A DNA stretch of 64,000 nt, taken from assembly GCF_003984645.1 (NCBI RefSeq), contig NZ_RWKI01000001.1:496001-560000 (forward strand), given 5' to 3'. Numbering within the stretch: the stretch's first letter is position 1; the number at the start of each line of letters is the position of its first letter. The translations under genes and the position numbers were made by a program. This DNA comes from Variovorax sp. MHTC-1. Its GTDB lineage: Bacteria > Pseudomonadota > Gammaproteobacteria > Burkholderiales > Burkholderiaceae_C. This document shows positions 29,544-38,992 of this stretch, piece by piece. The notes below the pieces were generated by a model. It ran no database searches and was not told the DNA's origin. It worked only from the letters and a program-made list of their open reading frames with translations.

Positions 29544-29893
29544 CACGGGCGCTGGCTGCGCGGCGCCACCCTCACCCTGCCGGTCGACGAGGGCGTGGGC
29601 GTCATCCGCTCGGCCGGCTGCGATTCTGCCGAGTGGACGATGTCCTGTCGCGGCGTCCATTGCTGGCGCACCTGCTGCCGCAGCTCGGCCAGTTCGGCGG
29701 CGGTCAGACGCCGGCCGGCCGCCGCTTCCTGGCGTCGCACCTCCTCGCGCTTGGCAGCCCGGTGGGCTTCCACCGCGTCGCGCACCTCGTTGCGCCGCGG
29801 GTCACTCACCCGCAGGAATCCCCAGGGTTCGGCCGCGGCGGGAACCGAGGAGCAAGCGAGCAAGACGGACAACGCGAGTACAGACGATTTCAT
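29543..29893 (-). CDS. small exported hypothetical protein
   Basis: 116 residues, unrecognised. A clear Sec signal peptide (MKSSVLALSVLLACSSVPAAA) is followed by a very basic, arginine- and glutamine-rich helical segment (RRNEVRDAVEAHRAAKREE and on) and a proline/serine-rich tail. The cysteine at residue 14 lies in LLACSS, which is weak as a lipobox. The helical charged character recalls small periplasmic proteins such as Spy-like or Skp-like binders, but no motif supports this. It is divergent from ompR across 172 bases, so the two may share regulation. Confidence 0.7.
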   Translation of the reverse strand: MKSSVLALSVLLACSSVPAAAEPWGFLRVSDPRRNEVRDAVEAHRAAKREEVRRQEAAAGRRLTAAELAELRQQVRQQWTPRQDIVHSAESQPAERMTPTPSSTGRVRVAPRSQRP

Positions 29894-30065
29894 GATGCTG
29901 AGTCAGGGAGGCAAAGTCACTGTGCCACCGCTGCGCATGGCGCAGACGTCTGGACGGCGAGCTCCCGCAAGTTTTGTAACTTAGTGTCAAAGCATTATGA
30001 AAAGCCGCTCAATGGGCTCCTAACGGCTTCAGAATCGGCGTTGTTACAAATTCAGCGTTGTAGAA

Positions 30066-30797
30066 ATGAATCAAGCTCCAGCCCGCACAGACAAGATCGT
30101 CATCGTCGATGACGACGCCCGCATCCGCGACCTGCTGCGCCGCTACCTGACCCAGGAAGGTTTCGAGGTCATCGTTGCGGAAGACGGCAAGGCCCTCAAC
30201 CGCATACTTTTGCGCGACACGGTCGACCTGATCGTTCTCGACCTGATGATGCCGGGCGAGGACGGCCTCTCGGTCTGCCGCCGCCTGCGCGCCGCCAACG
30301 ACCGCACACCGATCATCATGCTCACCGCCAAGGGCGAGGACGTGGACCGCATCGTCGGTCTCGAGGTCGGCGCCGACGACTACCTGGGCAAGCCTTTCAA
30401 CCCGCGCGAGTTGCTGGCGCGCGTGCATGCGGTGCTGCGCCGCCGCCCGCCGCTCGAGGCGCCGGGCGCGCCTTCGACCGACAACGAAACCGTGAATTTC
30501 GGCCCCTTCAGTTTCGACCTCGGGTCGCGCACGCTCAAGAAGGACGGTGAGGAACTCTCGCTGACCACCGGCGAGTTCGCCATGCTCAAGGCGCTGGTGC
30601 GGCATCCGCGGCAGCCGCTGTCGCGCGAAAAGCTGGCCCAGCTGGCACGCGGCCGCGAGTTCGAACCTTTCGACCGCAGCCTGGACGTGCAGATCTCGCG
30701 CCTACGCAAGTTGGTCGAATCCGATGCCGCGGCGCCGCGCTACATCCAGACGGTCTGGGGCGTCGGCTACGTGTTCGTGCCGGACGGCACGACCTGA
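30066..30797 (+). CDS. ompR: response regulator OmpR
   Basis: Transcription factor of the osmoregulatory EnvZ-OmpR system. 243 residues. The receiver domain (about 8-125) has the acidic pocket VDDD and the phosphorylated Asp59 in LIVLDLMMPGEDG. The conserved lysine lies in YLGKPFNP. The C-terminal winged helix ends with RYIQTVWGVGYVFVPDG, and LTTGEFAMLKALVRHPRQPLS gives the DNA-binding domain start. The upstream intergenic region holds TTGTAA and TATGAA 16 bases apart (29974-30001) as a weak promoter candidate. envZ follows after 13 bases. Confidence 0.96.
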   Translation: MNQAPARTDKIVIVDDDARIRDLLRRYLTQEGFEVIVAEDGKALNRILLRDTVDLIVLDLMMPGEDGLSVCRRLRAANDRTPIIMLTAKGEDVDRIVGLEVGADDYLGKPFNPRELLARVHAVLRRRPPLEAPGAPSTDNETVNFGPFSFDLGSRTLKKDGEELSLTTGEFAMLKALVRHPRQPLSREKLAQLARGREFEPFDRSLDVQISRLRKLVESDAAAPRYIQTVWGVGYVFVPDGTT

Positions 30798-30810
30798 AAC
30801 GCTGACGCTC

Positions 30811-32280
30811 GTGGCCGCCACCCTCGGCCCCAAGACGACACAGCCCAGCCCCTTCGGCGAAGACGGCCCCCAGGTCACCTTGCCGAGCCCGCTGGAGGGC
30901 CTGGGCCAGTCCAGGCGCCGCCCCAGGCTGCAGCTCGGCCTCAGTCTCTTCTGGCGCACCTTTTTCCTGCTGGTGCTGCTCCTGATCGGCTGCACGGTCG
31001 CCTGGTTGCAGACCTTCCGCGCGCTCGAGTACGAGCCGCGCGCCATCCAGACCGCGCACCAGATCGCCTCGCTGGTGAATCTCACGCGCGCGGCGCTGGT
31101 GTATTCCGACGCCATCACCCGCGTGTCGCTGATCAAGACGCTGGCCGACCAGGAAGGCGTGCGCATACTGCCGCGCGAGCCGAACGACCGCTTCGTCCCC
31201 TACACCACCGGTGCGCTCGACCAGCGGGTGACCGAGGAGCTGATCGACCGCCTGGGCGAAGGCACGACTGTGGCCAGCCGCGTCAATGACGAGCCCGGGC
31301 TCTGGATCGGCTTCACCATCGAGAGCGACATGTACTGGCTGCTGCTCGACCCCACGCGCTTCACGCGGCTGGGCGGGCGCACCTGGCTGGTCTGGCTGGT
31401 GACGACGATGATGCTGTCGCTGGCCGGCGCGGCCCTGATCACTCGCCTCATCAACCTGCCGCTCAAGCAGCTGTCGCGGGCCACGATGCAGGTGCGCGAA
31501 GGCGAGTACGAGGCGCACCGGCTCGACGAACGTGCGCGCACCAACGAGATCCGGGCGGTCAACGTCGGCTTCAACCGCATGGCCGACCAACTCGCGAAGA
31601 TCGAGCAGGACCGCGCCGTGATGCTGGCCGGCATCTCGCACGACCTGCGCACGCCGCTCGCGCGCCTTCGGCTCGAAACCGAGATGAGCGTGACCGACGA
31701 GGACGCGCGCGACCACATGGCGGCCGACATCGCGCAGCTCGATGCCATCATCGACAAGTTCCTCGACTACGCGCGCCCCGACCATGTCGACTTCAAGCCG
31801 GTGCTGCTGCGCGACGTGATCGATGCATGTACCTACGCGGTGCAGGACCACGAGGACATCCGAATCACGGTGGAGGTGCCGGCCGACCTGCGCGTGATGG
31901 CCGACGAGGTCGAGCTCCAGCGCGTGATCTCGAATCTGATCGAGAACGCGCGGCGCTACGGCAAGACACCGTCCACCGGCGTCGCCGACGTCGCGATCCA
32001 GGCGCAGGCGCACAACGACGCGGTGCTCATCAAGGTGCGCGACCACGGCGCCGGCGTCGCGCCCGCCTTGCTGTCGCAGCTGAGCAAGCCCTTCTTCCGC
32101 GGCGACGTGGCACGCACCTCGGCCGCGGGCGCCGGGCTCGGCCTGTCGATCGTGACGAAGAACATCGAGCGCATGGGCGGAACCTTCGCGCTCACCAGCA
32201 CGCCGGGGCGCGGCCTCGCGGCGCATATACGCATGCCGCGTGCCGCCGCTGTCAAGCCCGAAGTACCGGCGGTCAAGTAG
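30811..32280 (+). CDS. envZ: osmosensor histidine kinase EnvZ
   Basis: Inner-membrane sensor kinase partner of OmpR. About 489 residues from the GTG at 30811. A proline-rich cytoplasmic start is followed by a first transmembrane helix near 48-68, a periplasmic domain, a second helix near 190-211 and a HAMP domain. The phosphorylated His277 lies in LAGISHDLRTPLARLRLE. The HATPase domain has ISNLIENARRYG (N box), VRDHGAGV (G1) and GAGLGLSIV (G2). The in-frame ATG at 30724 is inside ompR and is not preferred. A dispersed repeat follows the stop codon. Confidence 0.93.
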   Translation: MAATLGPKTTQPSPFGEDGPQVTLPSPLEGLGQSRRRPRLQLGLSLFWRTFFLLVLLLIGCTVAWLQTFRALEYEPRAIQTAHQIASLVNLTRAALVYSDAITRVSLIKTLADQEGVRILPREPNDRFVPYTTGALDQRVTEELIDRLGEGTTVASRVNDEPGLWIGFTIESDMYWLLLDPTRFTRLGGRTWLVWLVTTMMLSLAGAALITRLINLPLKQLSRATMQVREGEYEAHRLDERARTNEIRAVNVGFNRMADQLAKIEQDRAVMLAGISHDLRTPLARLRLETEMSVTDEDARDHMAADIAQLDAIIDKFLDYARPDHVDFKPVLLRDVIDACTYAVQDHEDIRITVEVPADLRVMADEVELQRVISNLIENARRYGKTPSTGVADVAIQAQAHNDAVLIKVRDHGAGVAPALLSQLSKPFFRGDVARTSAAGAGLGLSIVTKNIERMGGTFALTSTPGRGLAAHIRMPRAAAVKPEVPAVK

Positions 32281-32285
32281 CGCCC

Positions 32286-32392
32286 GGTTCGGGAAACACC
32301 GCGGAACCGGCTTTGCCGGGCCGCTGGTGTTGCCCCCGGCGAGGGGGTTGGCGTAGCGACACGAAGTGCGCGCAGCCTGAGGGAGAGCTTGT
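32286..32392. repeat. dispersed intergenic repeat, copy A
   Basis: Lies between the convergent ends of envZ and ispF. Block 1 (32288-32311) matches 58378-58401 at 21 of 24 positions, and block 2 (32315-32337) matches 58429-58451 at 22 of 23. Both copies then have a C-run/G-run palindrome (CCCCC-ggcga-GGGGG here). The tail after it is more diverged. No coding potential is evident. Likely one member of a genome-wide non-coding repeat family. Confidence 0.7.
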
Positions 32393-32395
32393 TCT

Positions 32396-32881
32396 TCAGC
32401 GGTGAAGCAGCGCGACGGCGCGCGCTTCCATCGCCCGGCCCTCCCCGACCGGCCCGAGCTTCTCGGCCGTCTTCGCCTTGACATTCACCTGATCCACGGC
32501 GATTTCAAGCGCGGCCGCGATGCGCGCGCACATGGCCGGGATGTGCGGCGCAAGCTTCGGCGCCTGCGCGATCACGGTGCTGTCGACGTTGCCGATTTGC
32601 CAGCCCGCGGCACGCACGCGGCGCGCGGCCTCGGCCAGCAGCGCGGCGGAATCGGCGCCGCGGAACTGCGGATCGGCGTCGGGAAAGTGCCGGCCGATGT
32701 CGCCGAGTCCGGCCGCACCAAGCAACGCATCGGTGATCGCATGCAGCAGCACATCGGCATCCGAATGGCCGAGCAGGCCGGTGCTGTGCGGTACCTCGAC
32801 GCCGCCCAGGATCAGCTTGCGGCCCGCCACCAGCTGGTGGACGTCCCAGCCCTCGCCTACACGAATATTGAAAGCGGTCAT
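32396..32881 (-). CDS. ispF: 2-C-methyl-D-erythritol 2,4-cyclodiphosphate synthase
   Basis: MEP pathway enzyme that cyclises CDP-methylerythritol 2-phosphate with loss of CMP. 161 residues from the ATG at 32881. Metal ligands Asp13 and His15 lie in [11 protein letters not shown], with the next histidines in [31 protein letters not shown] is the hydrophobic-cavity region, and [16 protein letters not shown] ends the family core. The ATG overlaps the ispD stop as ATGA. The two are often fused; here they are separate but translationally coupled. Confidence 0.97.
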   Translation of the reverse strand: MTAFNIRVGEGWDVHQLVAGRKLILGGVEVPHSTGLLGHSDADVLLHAITDALLGAAGLGDIGRHFPDADPQFRGADSAALLAEAARRVRAAGWQIGNVDSTVIAQAPKLAPHIPAMCARIAAALEIAVDQVNVKAKTAEKLGPVGEGRAMEARAVALLHR

Positions 32882-33591
32882 GGCTGTGCGACGCGCCGGC
32901 TGTGCAGAAGCGCCTCGGCCAGCGCGAAGTCCTCGGCATAGGTCAGCTTGAAATTCTGCGCGCTGCCCGGCACGAGGAGCGGCGCGAGGCCGATCGCCTC
33001 GATCGCGCCGGCTTCGTCGGTCACCGCATCGCCGGCGCGCTCCAGCGCGTCGAGCAGCATGCCGATGCGGAACATCTGCGGCGTCTGGGCCAGCCACTTG
33101 TCGGCGCGGGTCAGCGTGCCCGCCACCCGGCCCTCCGGCGAAGCGACCTTGAGCGTGTCCGGCAGGCGATGGGCCAGCAGGCCGCCGACGGCGTCGTGCT
33201 CGCAGGCGGCAATCAGGGCTTCGATCTGCGTCGGCGTGACCAGGCAGCGCGCGGCATCGTGCACCAGCACCCAGTCGTGGGGGCCGGCGCCGAGCTGCCG
33301 CAAGGCCATGAGACCGTTGCGCACGGTGGCGGCGCGCGTTGCGCCGCCCACGTGCAGCAGATGTTCTCTCTCGGCCGGGAAGCGCGGCAAGGCGGCCGAG
33401 ACCTCGCGATCTTCCGGCGACACCACCAGCGCGATACCCGCAAAGCGCCCCGCGAGCGCGCGGAACGCGTCGAGTGTGTGGCGCACCATCGGCCGGCCGG
33501 CGATGCGCTGGTATTGCTTGGGTGCCGTGCCGCCCGCGCGGTTGCCCGAGCCCGCACAGGGGATCAACACGAAAAGACGGGAAGCGATCAT
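32878..33591 (-). CDS. ispD: 2-C-methyl-D-erythritol 4-phosphate cytidylyltransferase
   Basis: MEP pathway enzyme that activates methylerythritol phosphate with CTP. 237 residues from the ATG at 33591 ([20 protein letters not shown]). The CTP-binding glycine-rich loop is [30 protein letters not shown] and [17 protein letters not shown] are family blocks. Upstream ATGs at 33624 and 33675 are in frame, but the extension is not conserved in type; 33591 gives the normal length. Divergent from mfd across about 98 bases. Confidence 0.95.
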   Translation of the reverse strand: MIASRLFVLIPCAGSGNRAGGTAPKQYQRIAGRPMVRHTLDAFRALAGRFAGIALVVSPEDREVSAALPRFPAEREHLLHVGGATRAATVRNGLMALRQLGAGPHDWVLVHDAARCLVTPTQIEALIAACEHDAVGGLLAHRLPDTLKVASPEGRVAGTLTRADKWLAQTPQMFRIGMLLDALERAGDAVTDEAGAIEAIGLAPLLVPGSAQNFKLTYAEDFALAEALLHSRRVAQP

Positions 33592-33689
33592 GGGGTCGGG
33601 CGCGAGCGGCAAAAAGGCAGCCATTCTAGAATCGGCCGTCACACCCCTCGCCGGCCGGCGCGGGGTGTTCTGCATTTCTCCAACACTTC

Positions 33690-36600
33690 ATGGACCTTCC
33701 CCAACTCACCGCAGGCAAGCGTTTCACGCTGCCCCGCCCGCCCCTGTCGGCCGACGCGCTGCTGCTCGCCCAATTGGCCGAGCGCGAGAAGGCGGCAGGC
33801 CGCGCCACCGCCGTCTTCACCGCCGACGCGAACGACGCCCAGCGGCTGATCGACGAGATCGCCTTCTTCGCACCCGAGCTGCGCTGCGCCCTCTTCCCCG
33901 ACTGGGAGACGCTGCCCTACGACAACTTCTCGCCGCACCAGGACCTGATCAGCGAACGGCTCGCCACGCTCTGGCGCATCAGCCAGAAAGAGGCCGACGT
34001 GGTGTTGGTGCCGGCCACGACGGCGCTCTACCGCCTGGCGCCGCCTGCCTTCCTGGCAGGCTACACCTTCCATTTCAAGAGCGGGCAAAAGCTCGAGGAA
34101 TCCAAGCTCAAGGCCCAGCTCACGCTGGCCGGCTACAGCCACGTGACGCAGGTCGTGAGCCCGGGCGAGTACGCGGTACGCGGTGGCCTGATCGACCTGT
34201 TCCCGATGGGCTCGCCGATGCCTTTCCGCGTCGACCTGTTCGACGACGAGATCGACTCGATCCGCAACTTCGACCCCGACACCCAGCGCAGCCTCTACCC
34301 GGTGCCCGAGGTGCGCTTGTTGCCGGGCCGCGAGTTCCCGATGGACGACGATGCCCGCGCGCGCTTTCGCAGCCGCTGGCGCGAGCTGCTCGAGGGCGAC
34401 CCCACGCGCAGCCGCATTTACAAGGACATGGGCAACGGCGTCGCCACCGCCGGCATCGAGTACTACCTGCCGCTCTTCTTCGAAGAGACGGCGACGGTGT
34501 TCGACTACCTCGGCGCCGACACCACGGTGGTGCTGCACGGCGAGCTCGAGCCCGCGTTCCAGCACTTCTGGCAGGACACCGGCGAGCGCTATCGATTGGT
34601 GCGCGGCGATCCTGAGCGTCCCGCGCTGCCGCCGGAAGCGCTGTTCTTGAATGCCGAGCAGTTCTATCAGCGCGCCAAGCCGTTGGCGCAACTCGCGGTG
34701 CGCGGCGAAGCCACGCCCGAGTCACCCTACACCGAGTTCGATCTGCTGCCGCCCTTCGCCGTCGTGCGCGGCGCCGACGACCCGCTGGTCAAGCTCAAGG
34801 AGCACATCCGCACGACGCCGCACCGCGTGTTGCTGATCGCCGAGAGCGACGGCCGGCGCGAGAGCCTGCTCGACTTCCTGCGCGCCAGCGGCGTCGCCCC
34901 TCCGGCCTTCGATACGCTGGCCGAGTTCGAGGCCTCGCTGGACGAGAAGATCGGCATCGCGACCGGTGCGCTGGTCGCCGGCTTCGCCTGGCGCGAACAG
35001 GGCATCGACTTCGTCACCGAGACCGAGCTCTTCGCCACCGCGCCGGCCACCCGGCGGCGCAACAAGAAGCAGGAGCAGGTCAGCGACGTCGAGGCGCTGA
35101 TCAAGGACCTGAGCGAGCTCGCCATCGGCGACCCGGTGGTGCATTCGGCGCACGGCATCGGGCGCTACCGCGGCCTGGTTCACATGGACCTCGGCCAGGG
35201 CACCGATGCCGAGGGCAAGCCGCTGCTGCAGGAGATGCTGCACCTGGAATACGCCGACAAGGCCACGCTCTACGTGCCGGTCTCTCAGCTGCACCTGGTC
35301 AGCCGCTACACCGGCGTCAGCGCCGACGAGGCGCCGCTGCACAAGCTCGGCTCCGGCCAATGGGAAAAGGCCAAGCGCAAGGCGGCCGAGCAGGTGCGCG
35401 ACTCCGCCGCCGAGCTGCTCAACATCTACGCCCGGCGCGCGGCGCGCCAAGGCCACGCCTTCCGCTTCTCGGCCGCCGACTACGAGGTGTTTGCCAACGA
35501 CTTCGGATTCGACGAGACGGCCGACCAGAAGGCTGCGATCCACGCGGTCGTCCACGACATGATCTCGCCGCAGCCGATGGACCGGCTGGTCTGCGGCGAC
35601 GTCGGCTTCGGCAAGACCGAGGTCGCGCTGCGCGCCGCCTTCGTCGCGGTCACCGGCGGCAAGCAGGTCGCCTTCCTGGCGCCCACCACGCTGCTGGCCG
35701 AGCAGCACTACCAGACGCTGATGGACCGCTTCGCCAAGTGGCCGGTCAAGGTCGCCGAGATGAGCCGCTTCCGCTCGACCAAGGAGATCAATGCGGCCGC
35801 CAAGGGCCTGGCCGACGGCAGCGTGGACATCGTGGTCGGCACGCACAAGCTGCTCTCGCAATCGGTCAAATTCAAGAACCTCGGCCTCTTGATCATCGAC
35901 GAGGAACACCGCTTCGGCGTGCGCCACAAGGAGGCGATGAAAGCCATGCGCGCCGAGGTCGACGTGCTCACGCTCACCGCCACCCCGATTCCGCGCACGC
36001 TGGGCATGGCGCTCGAAGGCCTGCGCGACTTGAGCGTGATCGCCACCGCGCCGCAGCGGCGCCTGGCGATCAAGACCTTCGTGCGCAACGAGGGCACCGG
36101 CGTGATCCGCGAGGCCGTGCTGCGCGAGTTGAAGCGAGGCGGGCAGGTCTACTTCCTGCACAACGAGGTCGAGACCATCGAGAACCGGCGCCAGAAGCTC
36201 GAGCAGATCCTGCCCGAGGCGCGCATCGCCGTCGCCCACGGCCAGATGCCGGAGCGCGAGCTGGAGCGCGTGATGCGCGACTTCGTGGCCCAGCGCTACA
36301 ACCTGCTGCTGTGCTCGACCATCATCGAGACCGGTATCGACGTGCCGAGCGCCAACACCATCGTGATGAGCCGCGCCGACAAGTTCGGCCTGGCCCAGCT
36401 GCACCAGCTGCGCGGCCGCGTCGGCCGCAGCCACCACCAGGCGTACGCCTACCTCATGGTGCCCGACACCGAGGGCCTGACCAAGCAGGCCGCGCAGCGG
36501 CTCGACGCCATCCAGCAGATGGAGGAGCTCGGCTCCGGCTTCTACCTCGCGATGCACGACCTCGAGATCCGCGGCGCCGGCGAGGTACTGGGCGAGAACC

Positions 36601-37175
36601 AGAGCGGCAACATGATGGAGATCGGCTTCCAGCTCTACAACGAGATGCTGGCCGAGGCCGTGCGCTCGCTCAAGGCCGGCCAGGAGCCCGACCTGCTCGC
36701 GCCGCTGTCGGTGACCACCGAGATCAACCTGCACGCGCCAGCCCTCCTGCCGGAGGACTACTGCGGCGACGTGCACTTGCGCCTGTCCTTCTACAAGAAG
36801 CTCGCGACCGCGAAGACCTCCGACCAGATCGATACGCTGCTGGAGGAAATCGTCGACCGCTTCGGCAAGCTGCCGCCCCAGGCGCATACGCTGATCGACG
36901 TGCATCGGCTGCGCGTGCTGGCGCGGCCATACGGCGTGGTCAAGGTCGATGCCGCGCCGGGCGTGATCCACATCACCTTCAAGAAGGACCCGCCGGTCGA
37001 CTCCATGAACATCATCGCCCTGATCCAGAAGAACAAGCACATCAAGCTCGCAGGCAACGAGAAGCTTCGCATCGAGCGCGAACTCAAGGAGCCCAAGGAG
37101 CGGGCCCAGATGGTGCGCGACGTGCTGCGCAGCCTCGGGCAACCCAAGGTGCAACAGGAAGCGGTAGTCGCATGA
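33690..37175 (+). CDS. mfd: transcription-repair coupling factor Mfd
   Basis: ATP-dependent translocase that removes stalled RNA polymerase at lesions and recruits UvrA. 1161 residues. The N-terminal UvrB-homology region (1-350) includes FFAPELRCALFPDWETLPYD. The RNA polymerase interaction domain lies near residue 475 (IGDPVVHSAHGIGRYRGL). Helicase motifs follow: Walker A GDVGFGKTEVAL near 640, DEEH near 737 and TATPIPRTLGMAL. The TRG motif and C-terminal domain follow RGRVGRSHHQAYAYL. The stop overlaps the serB start as ATGA. Confidence 0.97.
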   Translation: MDLPQLTAGKRFTLPRPPLSADALLLAQLAEREKAAGRATAVFTADANDAQRLIDEIAFFAPELRCALFPDWETLPYDNFSPHQDLISERLATLWRISQKEADVVLVPATTALYRLAPPAFLAGYTFHFKSGQKLEESKLKAQLTLAGYSHVTQVVSPGEYAVRGGLIDLFPMGSPMPFRVDLFDDEIDSIRNFDPDTQRSLYPVPEVRLLPGREFPMDDDARARFRSRWRELLEGDPTRSRIYKDMGNGVATAGIEYYLPLFFEETATVFDYLGADTTVVLHGELEPAFQHFWQDTGERYRLVRGDPERPALPPEALFLNAEQFYQRAKPLAQLAVRGEATPESPYTEFDLLPPFAVVRGADDPLVKLKEHIRTTPHRVLLIAESDGRRESLLDFLRASGVAPPAFDTLAEFEASLDEKIGIATGALVAGFAWREQGIDFVTETELFATAPATRRRNKKQEQVSDVEALIKDLSELAIGDPVVHSAHGIGRYRGLVHMDLGQGTDAEGKPLLQEMLHLEYADKATLYVPVSQLHLVSRYTGVSADEAPLHKLGSGQWEKAKRKAAEQVRDSAAELLNIYARRAARQGHAFRFSAADYEVFANDFGFDETADQKAAIHAVVHDMISPQPMDRLVCGDVGFGKTEVALRAAFVAVTGGKQVAFLAPTTLLAEQHYQTLMDRFAKWPVKVAEMSRFRSTKEINAAAKGLADGSVDIVVGTHKLLSQSVKFKNLGLLIIDEEHRFGVRHKEAMKAMRAEVDVLTLTATPIPRTLGMALEGLRDLSVIATAPQRRLAIKTFVRNEGTGVIREAVLRELKRGGQVYFLHNEVETIENRRQKLEQILPEARIAVAHGQMPERELERVMRDFVAQRYNLLLCSTIIETGIDVPSANTIVMSRADKFGLAQLHQLRGRVGRSHHQAYAYLMVPDTEGLTKQAAQRLDAIQQMEELGSGFYLAMHDLEIRGAGEVLGENQSGNMMEIGFQLYNEMLAEAVRSLKAGQEPDLLAPLSVTTEINLHAPALLPEDYCGDVHLRLSFYKKLATAKTSDQIDTLLEEIVDRFGKLPPQAHTLIDVHRLRVLARPYGVVKVDAAPGVIHITFKKDPPVDSMNIIALIQKNKHIKLAGNEKLRIERELKEPKERAQMVRDVLRSLGQPKVQQEAVVA

Positions 37176-37882
37176 ACGCCAAAGAGATCTCCCCCGGCCT
37201 GGCCGTGCGCGGCATCACGCCGCCGCTCGCGCTCGCCGACTTCAAGCTGATCGCCTTCGACATGGACTCCACGCTGATCAACATCGAGTGCATCGACGAG
37301 ATCGCCGATGCGGTGGGCAAGAAGGCCGAGGTCGCCGCCATCACCGAAGCCACGATGCGCGGCGAGATCAAGGACTTCAAGGAAAGCCTGCGTCGCCGCG
37401 TGGCCTTGCTGAAGGGCGTGCCGGTCGATGCGCTGCAGCAGGTCTACGACCAGCGCCTGCAGCTCAACCCCGGCGCGGCCGAGCTGGTCGCCGCCTGCAA
37501 GGCCGCCGGCCTCAAGGTGCTGCTGGTCTCGGGCGGCTTTACCTTCTTTGCCAACCGCGTGAAGGACCGGCTGGGCCTCGACTTCGCGCGCTCCAACCTG
37601 CTCGACGAGGCAGACGGCCGGCTCACCGGCCGCGTGGTGATGCAGTCGTGGGGCGACATCTGCGACGGCGCCGAGAAGCGCCGCACGCTGCTGGAGGTCG
37701 CTTCCCTGCTCGGCATCTCGCCGGGCGAAGCCATCGCGGTCGGCGACGGCGCCAACGATCTGCCGATGATGGCCGAAGCCGGCCTTTCCGTGGCCTACCA
37801 CGCCAAGCCCAAGGTGCGCGAACAGGCCATGGTCGCCATCGACGACGGCGGGCTCGACCGGCTCCTGGAAGTGCTGCGCTGA
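37172..37882 (+). CDS. serB: phosphoserine phosphatase
   Basis: HAD-family phosphatase for the last step of L-serine synthesis. 236 residues. The nucleophile Asp30 and acid/base Asp32 are in AFDMDSTLINIECIDE. Motif II is LLVSGGFTFFA and motif III/IV is AIAVGDGANDLPMMAEAG. No ACT domain is present, so this is the short form common in betaproteobacteria. It overlaps the end of mfd by four bases. Confidence 0.96.
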   Translation: MNAKEISPGLAVRGITPPLALADFKLIAFDMDSTLINIECIDEIADAVGKKAEVAAITEATMRGEIKDFKESLRRRVALLKGVPVDALQQVYDQRLQLNPGAAELVAACKAAGLKVLLVSGGFTFFANRVKDRLGLDFARSNLLDEADGRLTGRVVMQSWGDICDGAEKRRTLLEVASLLGISPGEAIAVGDGANDLPMMAEAGLSVAYHAKPKVREQAMVAIDDGGLDRLLEVLR

Positions 37883-38005
37883 GGCGCAGCCGGAAACCGG
37901 TTTCTCCCTACGGCAAAAGCGGCTTGCGATGTCCTAGGGTTATCTTCAGTTTCGCGGCGGGCGCCTTGGGTGCTTGAATGACCTTCCAACAACGAAGGAG
38001 ACGAG

Positions 38006-38977
38006 ATGAAGCGCCGCCAGTCCCTCGCTGCCATGAGTGCAGCCGTTGCCGCCGTGGTTTTTCCCGGGCTCGCCCATGCAGCCTATCCCGAGCGCCCGAT
38101 CACGCTGATCGTGCCCTGGGGCGCAGGCGGCGGCACCGATGCCGTGGCCCGCATCATCGCGGCCGAGTTCGAGAAGGAGCTCAAGCAGCCGATCAACGTG
38201 GTCAACCGCACCGGCGGCAGCGGCGTGGTCGGCCACCAGGCCATCGCCTCGGCCGCGCCCGACGGCTACACGCTGGGCATCATCACCGTCGAGATCGGCA
38301 TGATGCGCCACGCGGGTCTCACGCAGCTCTCGGGTGCCGACTACACGCCGCTCGCGCTGATGAACTTCGATGCCAACGCGATCTTCGTGCGCAGCGATTC
38401 GCCCATCAAGAGCGCCAAGGAACTGCTCGATGCCGCGCGCGCCGCCCCCGGGAAGATGAAAGCCAGCGGCACCGGCCAGGGCGGCATCTGGCATCTGGGC
38501 CTCGCCCAGTGGCTGGTCGACAACAAGCTGCCCGGCAATGCGATCGCCTGGGTGCCGAGCCAGGGCGCCGCCCCCGGGCTGCAGGACCTGATGGCCGGCG
38601 GGGTCGACGTGGTGTCGTGTTCGCTGCCCGAGGCGCGGTCGCTGATCGACGCCGGCAAGGTGCGCCCGCTGCTGCTGCTTGGCTCCAAGGCCGACGCCAT
38701 CTTTCCCAATGTGCCGCTCTACACCGACGCCGCCGGAAAGATGTGGAACGCCGGTGCCTGGCGCGGCATCGCCGGTCCGAAGGGGCTGCCTGCGGACGTG
38801 AGCGAACGGCTCGCCGCCACGCTCAAGAAAATCTTCGACGGCAAGGCCTACCAGGACTTCCTCGCCTCGCGCGGTTTCGGCGCGCTCTATGCGGACCGCG
38901 GCGAGTTCACAAAGTTCATGGCCGAGAAGGACGCCAGCTTCGCCGTCGCGATGAAGGCAGTGGGCATCGCCAAGTAA
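38006..38977 (+). CDS. Bug/TctC-family tricarboxylate-type substrate-binding protein
   Basis: Periplasmic solute receptor of a tripartite tricarboxylate transporter (TTT). 323 residues. A signal peptide ends near GLAHA. AYPERPITLIVPWGAGGGTD is the Bug-family start whose loop contacts the ligand carboxylate, followed by VVNRTGGSGVVGHQAIASAA and the C-terminal domain. GAAPGLQDLMAGGVDVVSC is another family block. A strong GAAGGAG site precedes the ATG at 38006. It is the first gene of a probable four-gene operon with the small and large membrane subunits and an oxidoreductase. The ligand is unknown; small carboxylates are the usual ones. Confidence 0.93.
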   Translation: MKRRQSLAAMSAAVAAVVFPGLAHAAYPERPITLIVPWGAGGGTDAVARIIAAEFEKELKQPINVVNRTGGSGVVGHQAIASAAPDGYTLGIITVEIGMMRHAGLTQLSGADYTPLALMNFDANAIFVRSDSPIKSAKELLDAARAAPGKMKASGTGQGGIWHLGLAQWLVDNKLPGNAIAWVPSQGAAPGLQDLMAGGVDVVSCSLPEARSLIDAGKVRPLLLLGSKADAIFPNVPLYTDAAGKMWNAGAWRGIAGPKGLPADVSERLAATLKKIFDGKAYQDFLASRGFGALYADRGEFTKFMAEKDASFAVAMKAVGIAK

Positions 38978-38992
38978 GCGCGACCCCGTTCA

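Noticed and set aside
34722..37154. Very long open frame antisense to mfd, and similar long antisense frames across rnr, bamA, lpxB and mexF-like genes
   Set aside because: High-GC coding DNA commonly leaves open frames on the other strand. The translations are histidine/arginine/alanine-rich with no family motif, while the sense frames carry diagnostic motifs.
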